Source: Methylococcaceae bacterium (GTDB taxonomy: Bacteria; Pseudomonadota; Gammaproteobacteria; Methylococcales; Methylococcaceae). From it: a stretch of DNA of 42,173 nt. The position numbers were made by a program, and so were the translations under genes. This document shows positions 21,804-31,198 of the stretch, one piece after another. Below the pieces are notes generated by a model. The model was given only the letters and a program-made list of their open reading frames with translations. It did no database searches and had not been told where the DNA came from. Positions within the stretch are counted from its first letter, which is position 1. The number at the start of each line of letters is the position of its first letter. The stretch is from positions 1-42,173 of the forward strand of contig VEPB01000346.1 in assembly GCA_012026715.1 (NCBI GenBank), given 5' to 3'.

Positions 21804-21964
21804 ACAAGGATCTGATCGCCGAAGTCATCGCCGATCTGGCGGATCTGTCCGGTGGCAGATCGCGCCCGGCCGAGGACCGGCTCGAACCCGGCGAGGCTGA
21901 AAGGATCGCGAGTCCTCAGTCCCGACTTCCCAAATCTTCGGCACGGAGCGACGCCACATGGTGA
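21800..21964 (+). CDS. Possible 54-aa ORF overlapping nifV stop and cysE start
   Basis: ATGA overlap with nifV stop; [54 protein letters not shown]; stop overlaps cysE start. No recognised family. Confidence 0.4.
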   Translation: MNKDLIAEVIADLADLSGGRSRPAEDRLEPGEAERIASPQSRLPKSSARSDATW

Positions 21965-22731
21965 GCCTTTTCCTTCCGCCGCAGCATGTGCAGCGGTCCC
22001 TGTTGGAACAATTGCGGGAAGACGTCAGTTGCGTGTTCGCCCGCGACCCCGCGGCCCGCAGCCTCATCGAGGTGCTGCTGACCTATCCCGGCGTGCATGC
22101 GGTGCTGTTCCACCGCTTCAGCCATCGATTGTGGCTGGCTGGCTGGAAGCTGCCGGCGCGCTGGCTGGCCTTCGTCGCCCGCTGGCTGACCCACGTGGAC
22201 ATCCACCCCGGCGCCCGCATCGGCCGGCGCTTCTTCATCGACCACGGCACCGGCGTGGTGATCGGCGAGACCGCCGAGGTGGGGGACGACGTCACCCTCT
22301 ACCACGGCGTCACCCTGGGCGGCACCTCCTGGAACAAGGAGAAGCGTCACCCCACCCTGGGCAATGGCGTGCTGATCGGCGCCGGCGCCAAGATTCTCGG
22401 CCCCATCGTGCTGGGCGACCAGGTGCGGGTGGGCGCCAATTCTGTGGTCATCAAGGACGTGCCGCCCTGCTGCACGGTGGTGGGCATCCCCGGTCGAGTC
22501 GTCCAGCGCAAGGGCGTCAGGCTGCAGGATCCCCACGGCATCGACCTGGACCATCACCTGATTCCCGACCCTGTCGGCAAGGCCCTGTCCTGCCTGCTGG
22601 ACCGGCTCGACCGGCTGGAGGAGCAAGTCGCCACCGTCGGCGTGGCCGGATCCGACTGCGTTCAGTGCGAAGCCGGCACGCTTTGTCACGATCACGGCGA
22701 GCGGCCTCTGGAACGCCGCCTGGAGGCCTGA
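21958..22731 (+). CDS. cysE: Serine O-acetyltransferase
   Basis: LbetaH motif [33 protein letters not shown]; nif-linked cysE position. Confidence 0.95.
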   Translation: MVSLFLPPQHVQRSLLEQLREDVSCVFARDPAARSLIEVLLTYPGVHAVLFHRFSHRLWLAGWKLPARWLAFVARWLTHVDIHPGARIGRRFFIDHGTGVVIGETAEVGDDVTLYHGVTLGGTSWNKEKRHPTLGNGVLIGAGAKILGPIVLGDQVRVGANSVVIKDVPPCCTVVGIPGRVVQRKGVRLQDPHGIDLDHHLIPDPVGKALSCLLDRLDRLEEQVATVGVAGSDCVQCEAGTLCHDHGERPLERRLEA

Positions 22732-23234
22732 TGGACCTGCTGCACTTCGAAGGCCAGGAGCTTTATTTCGACGAGCCGCTGGACCCGCGCGTCCAGGACC
22801 TGATTGCCGCCGCCTCGGAAAGCTATGCCCAGGGCGAGGCGGAAGCCCCGCTGCTGGAGGCCTACGAGTTGGCGCCGCAGTCGTTGACCGTGCTGGTTGC
22901 CTTATACCGGTTCTATTACTACCAGCACCGGCTGGAGGAAGCGGTGGAGATTTCCGAAAAGGCATTGGACATTACCTCCAGTGATCTGGCGATTCCACGC
23001 GACTTCAGCCTGCTGGGCGAGATGCACATCGCCCGTGCGGCCTTGGGATCCATGGTGAAGTTGCGTTTTCACCTGTTGTGCCTGAAGGCCGAAGGCTATC
23101 TGCTGCTGCGGCTGGGCCGGGAGGAAGAGGGCAAGGCCATGCTGCGCAAGCTGGTGGAGCTGGATAGCAACAATCGCCTGGGCGCGCGCCAGTTGCTGGA
23201 AGTGGTGGAACCCCGACTGCGGGTGGTGGGGTAA
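22731..23234 (+). CDS. TPR-like nif-cluster protein
   Basis: TGATG junction with cys[50 protein letters not shown]... with TPR-like helices; start at 22731 inside longer ORF. Confidence 0.8.
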   Translation: MDLLHFEGQELYFDEPLDPRVQDLIAAASESYAQGEAEAPLLEAYELAPQSLTVLVALYRFYYYQHRLEEAVEISEKALDITSSDLAIPRDFSLLGEMHIARAALGSMVKLRFHLLCLKAEGYLLLRLGREEEGKAMLRKLVELDSNNRLGARQLLEVVEPRLRVVG

Positions 23235-23240
23235 CTCCAC

Positions 23241-23326
23241 GTAGGTTGGGTTAGGCGCGGCTCTTTGCGCCGTAACCCAACGGTGGCCACGTTGGGTTAC
23301 GCGGTAAAGCCGCTAACCCAACCTAC
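23241..23326. repeat. Pair of inverted REP-like hairpin units
   Basis: Outer GTAGGTTGGGTTA...TAACCCAACCTAC and inner GTAACCCAAC...GTTGGGTTAC; each half folds as its own hairpin. Confidence 0.85.
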
Positions 23327-23362
23327 AAGCTACGACACATTCAATCAAGCGGAGAAGCAACC

Positions 23363-23758
23363 ATGAGTTTTGAAGAAGACCTGGAATCCCTCGAGTCCGC
23401 CGAAGACTTTCTCGACTACTTCGGTCTGCAGTACGAGGCTTCCGTGGTGCACGTGAACCGTCTCCATATCCTGCAGCGTTTCCACGACTACCTCAGCAAG
23501 GGCGCCGACGCCATGCCGGAGGAGGAAGAGGCCAAGAAGGCGGTCTACAAGACCCTGTTGGTGCGGGCTTACCAGGACTTCGTGGAATCCGACGCCATCA
23601 CCGAGAAGGTGTTCAAGGTGTTTCACATGCACGAGCCCCAGACCACCTTCGTGTCCATCGACGGATTGCTGGGCAGCACGCCCTCCGCCAAAGACGAGCA
23701 GCCGGCTGCATCGTCCTGTTGTGGCGGCGGCGGTAAGAGCCATAGCTGCGGGCATTGA
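23363..23758 (+). CDS. nifW: Nitrogenase-stabilizing protein NifW
   Basis: LESLESAEDFLDYFGLQYEASVVHVNRLHILQRFHDYL; position before nifZ. Confidence 0.95.
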   Translation: MSFEEDLESLESAEDFLDYFGLQYEASVVHVNRLHILQRFHDYLSKGADAMPEEEEAKKAVYKTLLVRAYQDFVESDAITEKVFKVFHMHEPQTTFVSIDGLLGSTPSAKDEQPAASSCCGGGGKSHSCGH

Positions 23759-24249
23759 TCGATATGGAAGAACCGCAACGCTTCGAGTACGGCGAGCAGG
23801 TGCGGGTCATCCGCAACGTGCGCAACGACGGCACCTATCCGGGCCTGGATGTCGGCGCCTTTCTGGTGCGGCGCGGGAGCACCGGCTATGTCATGAACGT
23901 CGGCACCTTTCTGCAGGATCAGGTCATCTATTCGGTGCATTTCCTCAACGAGCAGAAGATGGTGGGTTGCCGGCAGGAGGAACTGATCCGGGCCGACGAG
24001 CCTTGGCAGCCAAGCCGCTACGAGTTTCGCGACAAGGTCAGATGCCGGCTCAAGCTGGCGGTACAGGGGGAGATCGTCGCGGATATCGGCGACGAGGGGG
24101 AGATCCTCAAGGTGCTGCGCGATCACGACCCCAGCCAGGTCTATTACCACGTCCGTTTTCCCGGTCGCACCCTGGTGGTGCCGGAGAGTTCGCTGTTGCC
24201 GGCGGCCGGCAAAGAAACCGAAGAGGAGCCCGATGAACTCCAGTCCTGA
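23755..24249 (+). CDS. nifZ: NifZ (TTG start at 23755 or ATG at 23764)
   Basis: FEYGEQVRVIRNVRNDGTYPGLDVGAFLVRRGSTGYVMNVGTFLQDQVIYSVHFL. Confidence 0.95.
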   Translation: MIDMEEPQRFEYGEQVRVIRNVRNDGTYPGLDVGAFLVRRGSTGYVMNVGTFLQDQVIYSVHFLNEQKMVGCRQEELIRADEPWQPSRYEFRDKVRCRLKLAVQGEIVADIGDEGEILKVLRDHDPSQVYYHVRFPGRTLVVPESSLLPAAGKETEEEPDELQS

Positions 24250-25099
24250 ATCCGCGCCGGAGATGCCCTTCATCCGCCTGCGGGCGGCGTTGGAGCTGTT
24301 CGGCAAAGCGCCGTTCGAGCTCGATCCGCAGCAGGCCGAGAAGGCCCGCCGCCAGGCGGCACGGGAATACGAGGTGGAAAGCCTGATCCTCAAAGCGCCG
24401 GAAGCCGCCGGCGTGGTGGCGGTGGAAGAGGAGGTGGAGCGTGCCTACGCCGAGATCGCCGGTCGTTACCAGGACGCCGCCGCTTTCGAGGCCGCGCTGG
24501 GCGCCAACGGCCTCGATCCCGCCAGCCTGCGTCAGGCGCTGGCGCGGCAATGCCGGGTCAACACGGTGCTGGAGCGGGTGACCGCCGGCGCCGACGAAGC
24601 GGAGATCGGCGACACCGAGGTGGGCATCTACTACCACAGCCATTTCGACAGCTTTCAGCAGCCGGAGCGGCGCGAGGCATTCCACATCCTCATCAGCATC
24701 AACGACGACTTTCCTGAGAACACCAAACCCAAGGCGCTGGAACGCATCGCCAAGTTGGCCGCGCGGCTGGCCCAGAAGCCCAAGCTGTTCGAGGAACTGG
24801 CCCAGCGCCATTCCGAGTGTCCCACCGCCATGCGCGGCGGTCGCATTGGCCTGGTGCGGCGCGGTCAGCTGTTCGCGCCGGTCGAGGCCGCGCTGTTCGC
24901 CTTGGAGGCGGGCCAGATCAGCACTCCGGTGGAGTCGGAGATGGGTTTCCACCTGGTGCTGTGCAAGTCGATCCAGAAACCCGAGACCATTTCCCTGAAG
25001 AAAGCCACGCCGCACATCCTCAAGGTGCTGCGGGAAGGGATGCGGGAAACCCGCCGCCGCGAATGGATCGCCAGCCTGTCGCCCGAGTCCTTCAGCTAA
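24233..25099 (+). CDS. nifM: NifM peptidyl-prolyl isomerase (parvulin type)
   Basis: PpiC-like FHILISINDDFPENTKPKALERI...LAQRHSECPTAMRGGRIGLVRRGQL; position. Confidence 0.93.
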   Translation: MNSSPESAPEMPFIRLRAALELFGKAPFELDPQQAEKARRQAAREYEVESLILKAPEAAGVVAVEEEVERAYAEIAGRYQDAAAFEAALGANGLDPASLRQALARQCRVNTVLERVTAGADEAEIGDTEVGIYYHSHFDSFQQPERREAFHILISINDDFPENTKPKALERIAKLAARLAQKPKLFEELAQRHSECPTAMRGGRIGLVRRGQLFAPVEAALFALEAGQISTPVESEMGFHLVLCKSIQKPETISLKKATPHILKVLREGMRETRRREWIASLSPESFS

Positions 25100-25114
25100 C
25101 CGGAGCAGCCAACC

Positions 25115-26449
25115 ATGAGTGAAAAGCCACCCGTTGCATCCGTTCCCAACCGCTGTTCCTTTTGCGGCGTCGAGCAGAGCCCCGCCACGCCCCTGATCGC
25201 CGGCGCGGAAGGTTCCATCTGCGAAGCCTGCGTGCGCCTGGCGGACCAGGTGGTCACCAACTGGGGGCGCAAGCGCATCCTGACCGAACTCCACGGCCCC
25301 ATCCCCAAGCCCGCCAAGATCAAGGAAATCCTGGACGGTTATGTGGTCGGCCAGCATCTCGCCAAGGAGATCCTGGCGGTGGCGGTGTACAACCACTACA
25401 AGCGGCTCAAGCACGAGAGCAGCGACTCCGGCTTCAGCCACATGCACACCGAGGTGGAACTGGGCAAGTCCAACATCCTGCTGGTGGGGCCCACCGGCAC
25501 CGGCAAGACCCTGCTGGCCTCCACTCTGGCCCGCATCGTCGGCGTGCCCTTCGTGGTGGCCGATGCCACCACGTTGACCCAGGCCGGCTATGTGGGCGAT
25601 GACGTGGAGAACATCCTGGTGCGGCTGCTGGACGTGGCGGAAGGCAACGTGGGCCGGGCCGAATGGGGCATCGTCTACCTGGACGAGGTGGACAAGCTGG
25701 CGCGCAGCCCGGAGATGGCCACCAACACCCGCGACATCTCCGGAGAAGGGGTTCAGCAGGCGCTGCTGCGGCTGGTGGAAGGCGCCCAGGTCAAGGTATC
25801 GATGAAAGGCAAGCGGCGCGAGGGCGGGGAAGAAGTGGTGGTGGATACCCGCAACATCCTGTTCATCGCTGGCGGTGCCTTCCCGGGACTGGAGAAGCAC
25901 GTGGCGAAGCGCTTGGCGCCCAGCAAGACCGGCATCGGCTTCCACGCCGAGCCGGTGGACGCCGGGCACAAGCCGGAGCTGGAAGAACTGCTCAATGAGA
26001 CCCAGCCCAGCGATTTGCGCCATTTCGGCCTGATCCCCGAATTTATCGGCCGCTTCCCGGTCATCGCGCCGCTGGAACCCCTCGACGAGGCGGCGCTGAT
26101 CCAGATTCTCACGGAGCCCAAGAACGCCCTGGTCCGCCAGTACCAGAAGCTGTTTTCCTACGAGAAGGTGGAACTGGAGTTCACCGAGGACGCCCTCAAG
26201 GCCATCGCCCAGAAGGCCATCGAGCGCGACACCGGCGCCCGCGGTTTGCGTAGCATCCTGGAGCAACTGCTGCGCAAGCCCATGTTCGAGATTCCCTCGC
26301 TGTCGGAGGTGGAACGCTGCGTGGTGGATGAGGACGTGGTGGCGGGCGTGTCAGAGGTCAAGACCGTCCCGCTGGCCTTGGAGAAGCTGATGGAAATGGC
26401 CACCGAGGCGGTCGCAGAGGAAGAAGGGCGACAGGCGGCCGGGTCTTGA
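25115..26449 (+). CDS. clpX: ATP-dependent Clp protease ATPase subunit ClpX (nif-linked copy)
   Basis: C4 zinc finger CSFCGVEQ...[15 protein letters not shown]; position after nifM as in Azotobacter. Confidence 0.95.
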   Translation: MSEKPPVASVPNRCSFCGVEQSPATPLIAGAEGSICEACVRLADQVVTNWGRKRILTELHGPIPKPAKIKEILDGYVVGQHLAKEILAVAVYNHYKRLKHESSDSGFSHMHTEVELGKSNILLVGPTGTGKTLLASTLARIVGVPFVVADATTLTQAGYVGDDVENILVRLLDVAEGNVGRAEWGIVYLDEVDKLARSPEMATNTRDISGEGVQQALLRLVEGAQVKVSMKGKRREGGEEVVVDTRNILFIAGGAFPGLEKHVAKRLAPSKTGIGFHAEPVDAGHKPELEELLNETQPSDLRHFGLIPEFIGRFPVIAPLEPLDEAALIQILTEPKNALVRQYQKLFSYEKVELEFTEDALKAIAQKAIERDTGARGLRSILEQLLRKPMFEIPSLSEVERCVVDEDVVAGVSEVKTVPLALEKLMEMATEAVAEEEGRQAAGS

Positions 26450-26476
26450 CGCCGCTTGCCGCTCGAAAGGAACGCA

Positions 26477-26507
26477 CTCCTTCACGCCCCGTCGGGGCGT
26501 GAAGGAG
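26477..26507. terminator. Strong hairpin between convergent genes
   Basis: Perfect 14-bp stem CTCCTTCACGCCCC-GTC-GGGGCGTGAAGGAG; no clear T-tract. Confidence 0.6.
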
Positions 26508-26515
26508 ATCTCGTG

Positions 26516-26902
26516 TCATCCCTTGCCGGGAATCAGGCCCACCGAACCGGGCTTGATGCGCTGGCATTTCACCGCGATATCCTGCATGCGGCACTGGTAT
26601 AGCCCCTGATCCGCGCCGTTTCCCTTGCATTCCTCGCAGACCAGTTGGCCCTGGCCGCTGAGTTCGGCCAGGTGCCAGCCGTAGCCCTGCACCTCGCAAA
26701 AGGTCTTGGCGGCACGATCCACATAGTAGGCTTCGGCAGCCCGGGCGGCTGCCTGATCCTTGGCCAGGCACTTCTGATTGGGCGCCGAGTTGCCCAGAAT
26801 GTCGCGATAGATGTATTCGGTCGCAACCGCCTGACCGCTGGCAGCGATCAGCAGGGCGATTCCGAAGGTGGTACTGACGATGTGGCGGAGAGTGTTGCTC
26901 AT
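26516..26902 (-). CDS. Hypothetical secreted cysteine-containing protein
   Basis: Signal peptide MSNTLRHIVSTTFGIALLIAASGQAVA; Cys at CLAKD, FCEVQ, VCEECKG, YQCRM, VKCQR. Confidence 0.75.
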   Translation of the reverse strand: MSNTLRHIVSTTFGIALLIAASGQAVATEYIYRDILGNSAPNQKCLAKDQAAARAAEAYYVDRAAKTFCEVQGYGWHLAELSGQGQLVCEECKGNGADQGLYQCRMQDIAVKCQRIKPGSVGLIPGKG

Positions 26903-26951
26903 AACGATGCCTCGTGATGGTGTTTAAGGGGCCGGTCGTTGCGAGGCTCGC

Positions 26952-27134
26952 TCAGTATTCCCTGACGACCCGGATGTTCATGTCGCTGGTTTCGGCCAGT
27001 TGCTGCTTCGCGATCGGATCGTATTTTTCGTTTTCACTCAGCTTGACCATGCCGACGACGCCGACCAGCGCTACCGTCAGCACGCCGATGTAGATCCAGA
27101 AATGATCTTTCTGTTGGACGTGTTCATCGTTCAT
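26952..27134 (-). CDS. Small single-TM protein
   Basis: 60 aa MNDEHVQQKDHFWIYIGVLTVALVGVVGMVKLSENEKYDPIAKQ...; one TM segment. Confidence 0.6.
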   Translation of the reverse strand: MNDEHVQQKDHFWIYIGVLTVALVGVVGMVKLSENEKYDPIAKQQLAETSDMNIRVVREY

Positions 27135-27659
27135 CGTTTTTTCCTCTGTCGGATCGGTGGGGTGTCACGCCTCGTCGTGTCGATCGGTTTCGCGGCTGCC
27201 GCGGGGACCGTAAACATGGGCAGCCTTGCAGCCGATTCTGAGGTAGTCCGGAGACCGGCTGACCGTCGGGCGAGCACAGGGAAATAGGGGTTCCCGAAGC
27301 TTCCTCCAAGGGCAGCCGCGCCGCCGGGGCGGGCGTGTGAGAGGATACTAAGGGCGAGGTGGTAGCGTGTCAATAACGTATTGCAGCGAAACCAGGCTAA
27401 GCGTGATGCGCGCTTGCCGATGCACCCCGGGAAAGGGATTTGGCGCCCAAATCGTCGGCAGGAGTGCCGGTCAGCATCCATGATGCTTCGGATCAGCGAT
27501 GCCCTTCCATGGAGGGAAAGAAATCGCTCAAGCGATCCGAACGGTGCTGCCGGATTTCCGACAGCCTTGCCAAGAATCGCCGGACTTCATGGGAAAACAT
27601 CATTGCGTTCATGTGGTTGTAATTCAGGCCCGTATCCTGCTTGGCAACCGGTAGCGTCG

Positions 27660-27678
27660 GCCCACCGTCGGGGTGGGC
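27660..27678 (+). promoter_or_regulatory. Hairpin in flhA leader
   Basis: GCCCACC-GTCGG-GGTGGGC perfect 7-bp stem, 24 nt before flhA start. Confidence 0.35.
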
Positions 27679-27702
27679 GGTTTCGTTGCGGGAGCGTCGA
27701 AC

Positions 27703-29790
27703 ATGTTTTCCACGGTATTTTCGCGCCTGAAGGGCTTGTCCGGATTGGGGCTGGGAGCGCCGCTGGCGGTGCTGATGATGATGGCCATGTTGGTGCTGCC
27801 ATTGCCGGCGGTGCTGCTGGATCTGCTGTTTACCTTCAACATCGCCCTGTCGCTGCTGATCCTGCTGGTGGTGATCTACACCCTCAGGCCCTTGGATTTC
27901 GCGGTGTTCCCGACCGTCCTGCTGGTGGCGACCCTGCTTAGGCTCAGCCTCAACGTGGCGTCGGCACGGGTGGTGCTGCTGCAGGGACACACCGGCCCCG
28001 ACGCTGCGGGGCGGGTGATCGAGGCCTTCGGCGAATTCGTCATCGGCGGCAACTACACGGTGGGCATCGTGGTGTTCATCATCCTGGTGGTCATCAACTT
28101 CGTGGTGGTCACCAAGGGTGCCGGCCGCGTGTCCGAGGTGAGCGCGCGCTTCACCCTGGACGCCATGCCCGGCAAGCAAATGGCCATCGACGCCGACCTC
28201 AACGCCGGCCTCATCAACCAGGACGAGGCCCGCCACCGCCGCAGCGAAGTGACCCGCGAAGCGGACTTCTACGGCTCCATGGACGGCGCCAGCAAGTTCG
28301 TGCGGGGCGATGCCATTGCGGGCATCCTGATCCTGTTCATCAACATCCTCGGCGGCCTCATGGTGGGCGTGATCCAGCACAATCTGGCGTTCTCCGAGGC
28401 GATGCACAACTACACCCTGCTGACCATCGGCGACGGCCTGGTGGCGCAGATTCCCTCGCTGCTGCTGTCGGTGGCCTCGGCCATCATCGTCACTCGGGTT
28501 TCCAGCAGTACCGAGGATATCGGCCAGCAGTTCAGCACCCAGTTTTTCACCGACCCCAAGCCGCTCGCCTTGAGCGGCGCGGTGGTGGGGCTGTTGGGAC
28601 TGATTCCCGGCATGCCCAATCTGGCGTTCCTGACCCTGGCCTCCTCGCTGGGCGCCGCCGCTTATCTCATCGCCCAGCGGCAGAAGCAGCACGCCGCCGC
28701 GGAGGCGGAGCGCGCAGTGCCCAAGCCGACGGTGCCGGAAGTCAAGGAACTGGGTTGGGACGACGTGCAGCCGGTGGATCTGATCGGCCTGGAAGTGGGT
28801 TACCGGCTGATTCCCCTGGTGGACAAGAACCAGGGCGGCCAGCTGATGCAGCGCATCAAGGGGGTCCGCAAGAAACTGTCGCAGGACCTGGGCTTTCTGG
28901 TGCCGTCGGTGCACATCCGCGACAACCTGGATCTGACCCCCAACGCCTATCGCATCACCCTGCTGGGGGTCACCGTGGGCGAGGCCGAGGTGCTGCCGGA
29001 GCGGCTCATGGCCATCAATCCCGGCCGGGTGTTCGGCAGCCTCAAGGGGGTGGAGGGCAAGGATCCGGCGTTCGGGCTTGATGCCATCTGGATCGAGCCG
29101 GACCAGCGCGACCACGCCCAGACCCTGGGCTATACGGTGGTGGATCCCGGCACCGTGCTGGCCACCCATTTGAGCCATCTTCTGCAGACCCACGCCCATC
29201 AGCTGTTCGGCCATGAGGAGGCGCAGCAGCTGCTGGAGACTCTGGCCCGCAGCGCGCCGAAGCTGGCGGAAGACCTGGTGCCGAAGACCCTGCCGTTGAG
29301 CGTGGTGGTGAAGGTGCTGCAGAATCTGCTGCAGGAGCACGTGCCGCTGCGGGACATCCGGACCATCGCCGAAACTTTGGCGGAGTTTGGTGCCCGGACC
29401 CAGGATCCCGCCATTTTGACGGCGGTCGTGAGGGCCTCCCTGGGGCGGCTCATCGTCCAAAAGATCAACGGGATAGAGAAAGAAGTCCCGGTCATGACGC
29501 TGGATCCGGACCTGGAACAGTTGTTGCAAAAGATATTGCAGGCATCGGGACAAGACGCTGCCGGGATCGAGCCGGGGCTGGCAGACCAGATCCACAAGGC
29601 CCTGGAAGAGAAGACCCAGAAGCAGGAAATGGAAGGCCGTCCGGCCATCCTGCTGGTGTCGTCCCAGATCCGGCCGTGGCTGGCGCGCTTTGTCAAGCAC
29701 ACGATCGCGGGGCTCAACGTCCTGGCCTACAACGAGATTCCCGAAGACAAGCAGGTCAAGGTGGTGGCCACCATTGGCCAGCGGGCATGA
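27703..29790 (+). CDS. flhA: Flagellar export apparatus protein FlhA
   Basis: RPLDFAVFPTVLLVATLLRLSLNVASARVVLLQGH; GRVSEVSARFTLDAMPGKQMAIDADLNAG. Confidence 0.97.
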   Translation: MFSTVFSRLKGLSGLGLGAPLAVLMMMAMLVLPLPAVLLDLLFTFNIALSLLILLVVIYTLRPLDFAVFPTVLLVATLLRLSLNVASARVVLLQGHTGPDAAGRVIEAFGEFVIGGNYTVGIVVFIILVVINFVVVTKGAGRVSEVSARFTLDAMPGKQMAIDADLNAGLINQDEARHRRSEVTREADFYGSMDGASKFVRGDAIAGILILFINILGGLMVGVIQHNLAFSEAMHNYTLLTIGDGLVAQIPSLLLSVASAIIVTRVSSSTEDIGQQFSTQFFTDPKPLALSGAVVGLLGLIPGMPNLAFLTLASSLGAAAYLIAQRQKQHAAAEAERAVPKPTVPEVKELGWDDVQPVDLIGLEVGYRLIPLVDKNQGGQLMQRIKGVRKKLSQDLGFLVPSVHIRDNLDLTPNAYRITLLGVTVGEAEVLPERLMAINPGRVFGSLKGVEGKDPAFGLDAIWIEPDQRDHAQTLGYTVVDPGTVLATHLSHLLQTHAHQLFGHEEAQQLLETLARSAPKLAEDLVPKTLPLSVVVKVLQNLLQEHVPLRDIRTIAETLAEFGARTQDPAILTAVVRASLGRLIVQKINGIEKEVPVMTLDPDLEQLLQKILQASGQDAAGIEPGLADQIHKALEEKTQKQEMEGRPAILLVSSQIRPWLARFVKHTIAGLNVLAYNEIPEDKQVKVVATIGQRA

Positions 29791-29806
29791 CCACTGAGGT
29801 GGGGCT

Positions 29807-31198
29807 ATGAAAATCAAACGTTATTTCGCACCGGACATCAAACAGGCGATCCGTATGGTGCGGGAGGAACAAGGGCCTGATGCGGTCATTCTGTCCAACC
29901 GGAATGTCGACGGCGGCGTCGAGATCGTCGCGGCCCGCGATTTCGACGAGCAGACGGTGATGGCCCAGGAGCCTGAGCTCGCGGCGCGCCAGGAACGTCC
30001 TGCGGCAGCCCCGGCTGCCACGCGATCTGGCCGGCAGCTGACCGAGTCCCAGCGCCGTGCCGAAGAGGTTTTCCAGGAAGCATTGAGCGGTCTCAAGCCC
30101 GAGCCGACGGCGGCTCGGCCGCAGCCGGAACCGCGTCCGGCTACCCGGCCGCAGGTCCAGGCTGCTCCCCGCCCCCCGCAGCCCGCACCGCGTCGGGTTG
30201 AAGAGAGTCGCCCCGCACCCCAGCTCCCGGTCGCTGCGGAAACCGATTTCGCCACCACCAAGGCCTTGCTGGATCTGCAAAAGGAGATGCGGCAGATGCG
30301 ACGGGTGATGGACGCCCATTTTTCCACTTCGGCTTGGGAGGGTTCGGCCCGTTCCGCCCCGACCCGGCTGGACCTGTTGCGGCGGCTGAGCGGCTACGGT
30401 TTCTCCAAGAAGCTGCGCCTGCCGATCGCCAACCGACTCGGCAGCGTGGAAGATCTGGAACTGGCCTGGCAGGGCAGCCGGGACCTGTTGGCCAGCCAAC
30501 TACCGGTGGTGGAGGACAATTTGTTGGATTATGGCGGCATCGTCGCGCTGGTGGGACCGACCGGGGTCGGCAAGACCACCACCATCGCCAAGCTGGCGGC
30601 CCGTTTCCGCCTCAAGCACGGCCCCCGCCAGGTAGCCTTGATCACCACCGACACCTACCGCATCGGCGCCCACGACCAACTGTCGACCTATGGCCGCATC
30701 TTGGATGTGCCGGTGCGCACCGCCGCCAACGGCGAGGAATTGCGGTCCATCCTGTCCGGTTTTTACGACAAGCGGCTGGTTCTCATCGACACGGCCGGCA
30801 TGGGACCCCGCGATCTGCGACTGGCCGAGCAGTTCCGGGTCTTGCGCCAGGACGACATTCCCATCAAGCCTTACCTGGTGCTGTCGGCGGCCAGTCAGAG
30901 CCGGACCCTGACCGAGGCGATCCGGGCTTTCGCCGGTTTCGCGCCGAAGGCGTCCATTCTTACCAAGCTGGACGAAACCGCCTGCCTGGGGTCGGCCCTG
31001 TCCACCGTGATGGAACAGCAACTGCCGCTAGCCATGGTCACCGACGGCCAGCAGGTGCCTGAGGATCTTCACCCGGCGCGAACTCATCTATTATTAGAAC
31101 GCTGCTTCGCCGAGCCTCTTGACGAGTTCGAGGAAGACTCCGGGGCGTCGGCCGGACCGTTCCGATTCGACGATTGGGTGGCGCAGGCACATGTTTAA
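29807..31198 (+). CDS. flhF: Flagellar SRP-like GTPase FlhF
   Basis: MKIKRYFAPDIKQAIRMVREEQGPDAVILSNR; GPTGVGKTTTIAKLAARF. Confidence 0.97.
   Translation: MKIKRYFAPDIKQAIRMVREEQGPDAVILSNRNVDGGVEIVAARDFDEQTVMAQEPELAARQERPAAAPAATRSGRQLTESQRRAEEVFQEALSGLKPEPTAARPQPEPRPATRPQVQAAPRPPQPAPRRVEESRPAPQLPVAAETDFATTKALLDLQKEMRQMRRVMDAHFSTSAWEGSARSAPTRLDLLRRLSGYGFSKKLRLPIANRLGSVEDLELAWQGSRDLLASQLPVVEDNLLDYGGIVALVGPTGVGKTTTIAKLAARFRLKHGPRQVALITTDTYRIGAHDQLSTYGRILDVPVRTAANGEELRSILSGFYDKRLVLIDTAGMGPRDLRLAEQFRVLRQDDIPIKPYLVLSAASQSRTLTEAIRAFAGFAPKASILTKLDETACLGSALSTVMEQQLPLAMVTDGQQVPEDLHPARTHLLLERCFAEPLDEFEEDSGASAGPFRFDDWVAQAHV

Noticed and set aside
23619-23629. parS-like half site TGTTTCACATG in nifW
   Set aside because: Only one arm resembles parS (TGTTNCACGTGAAACA); it is coding sequence and the second arm is absent.
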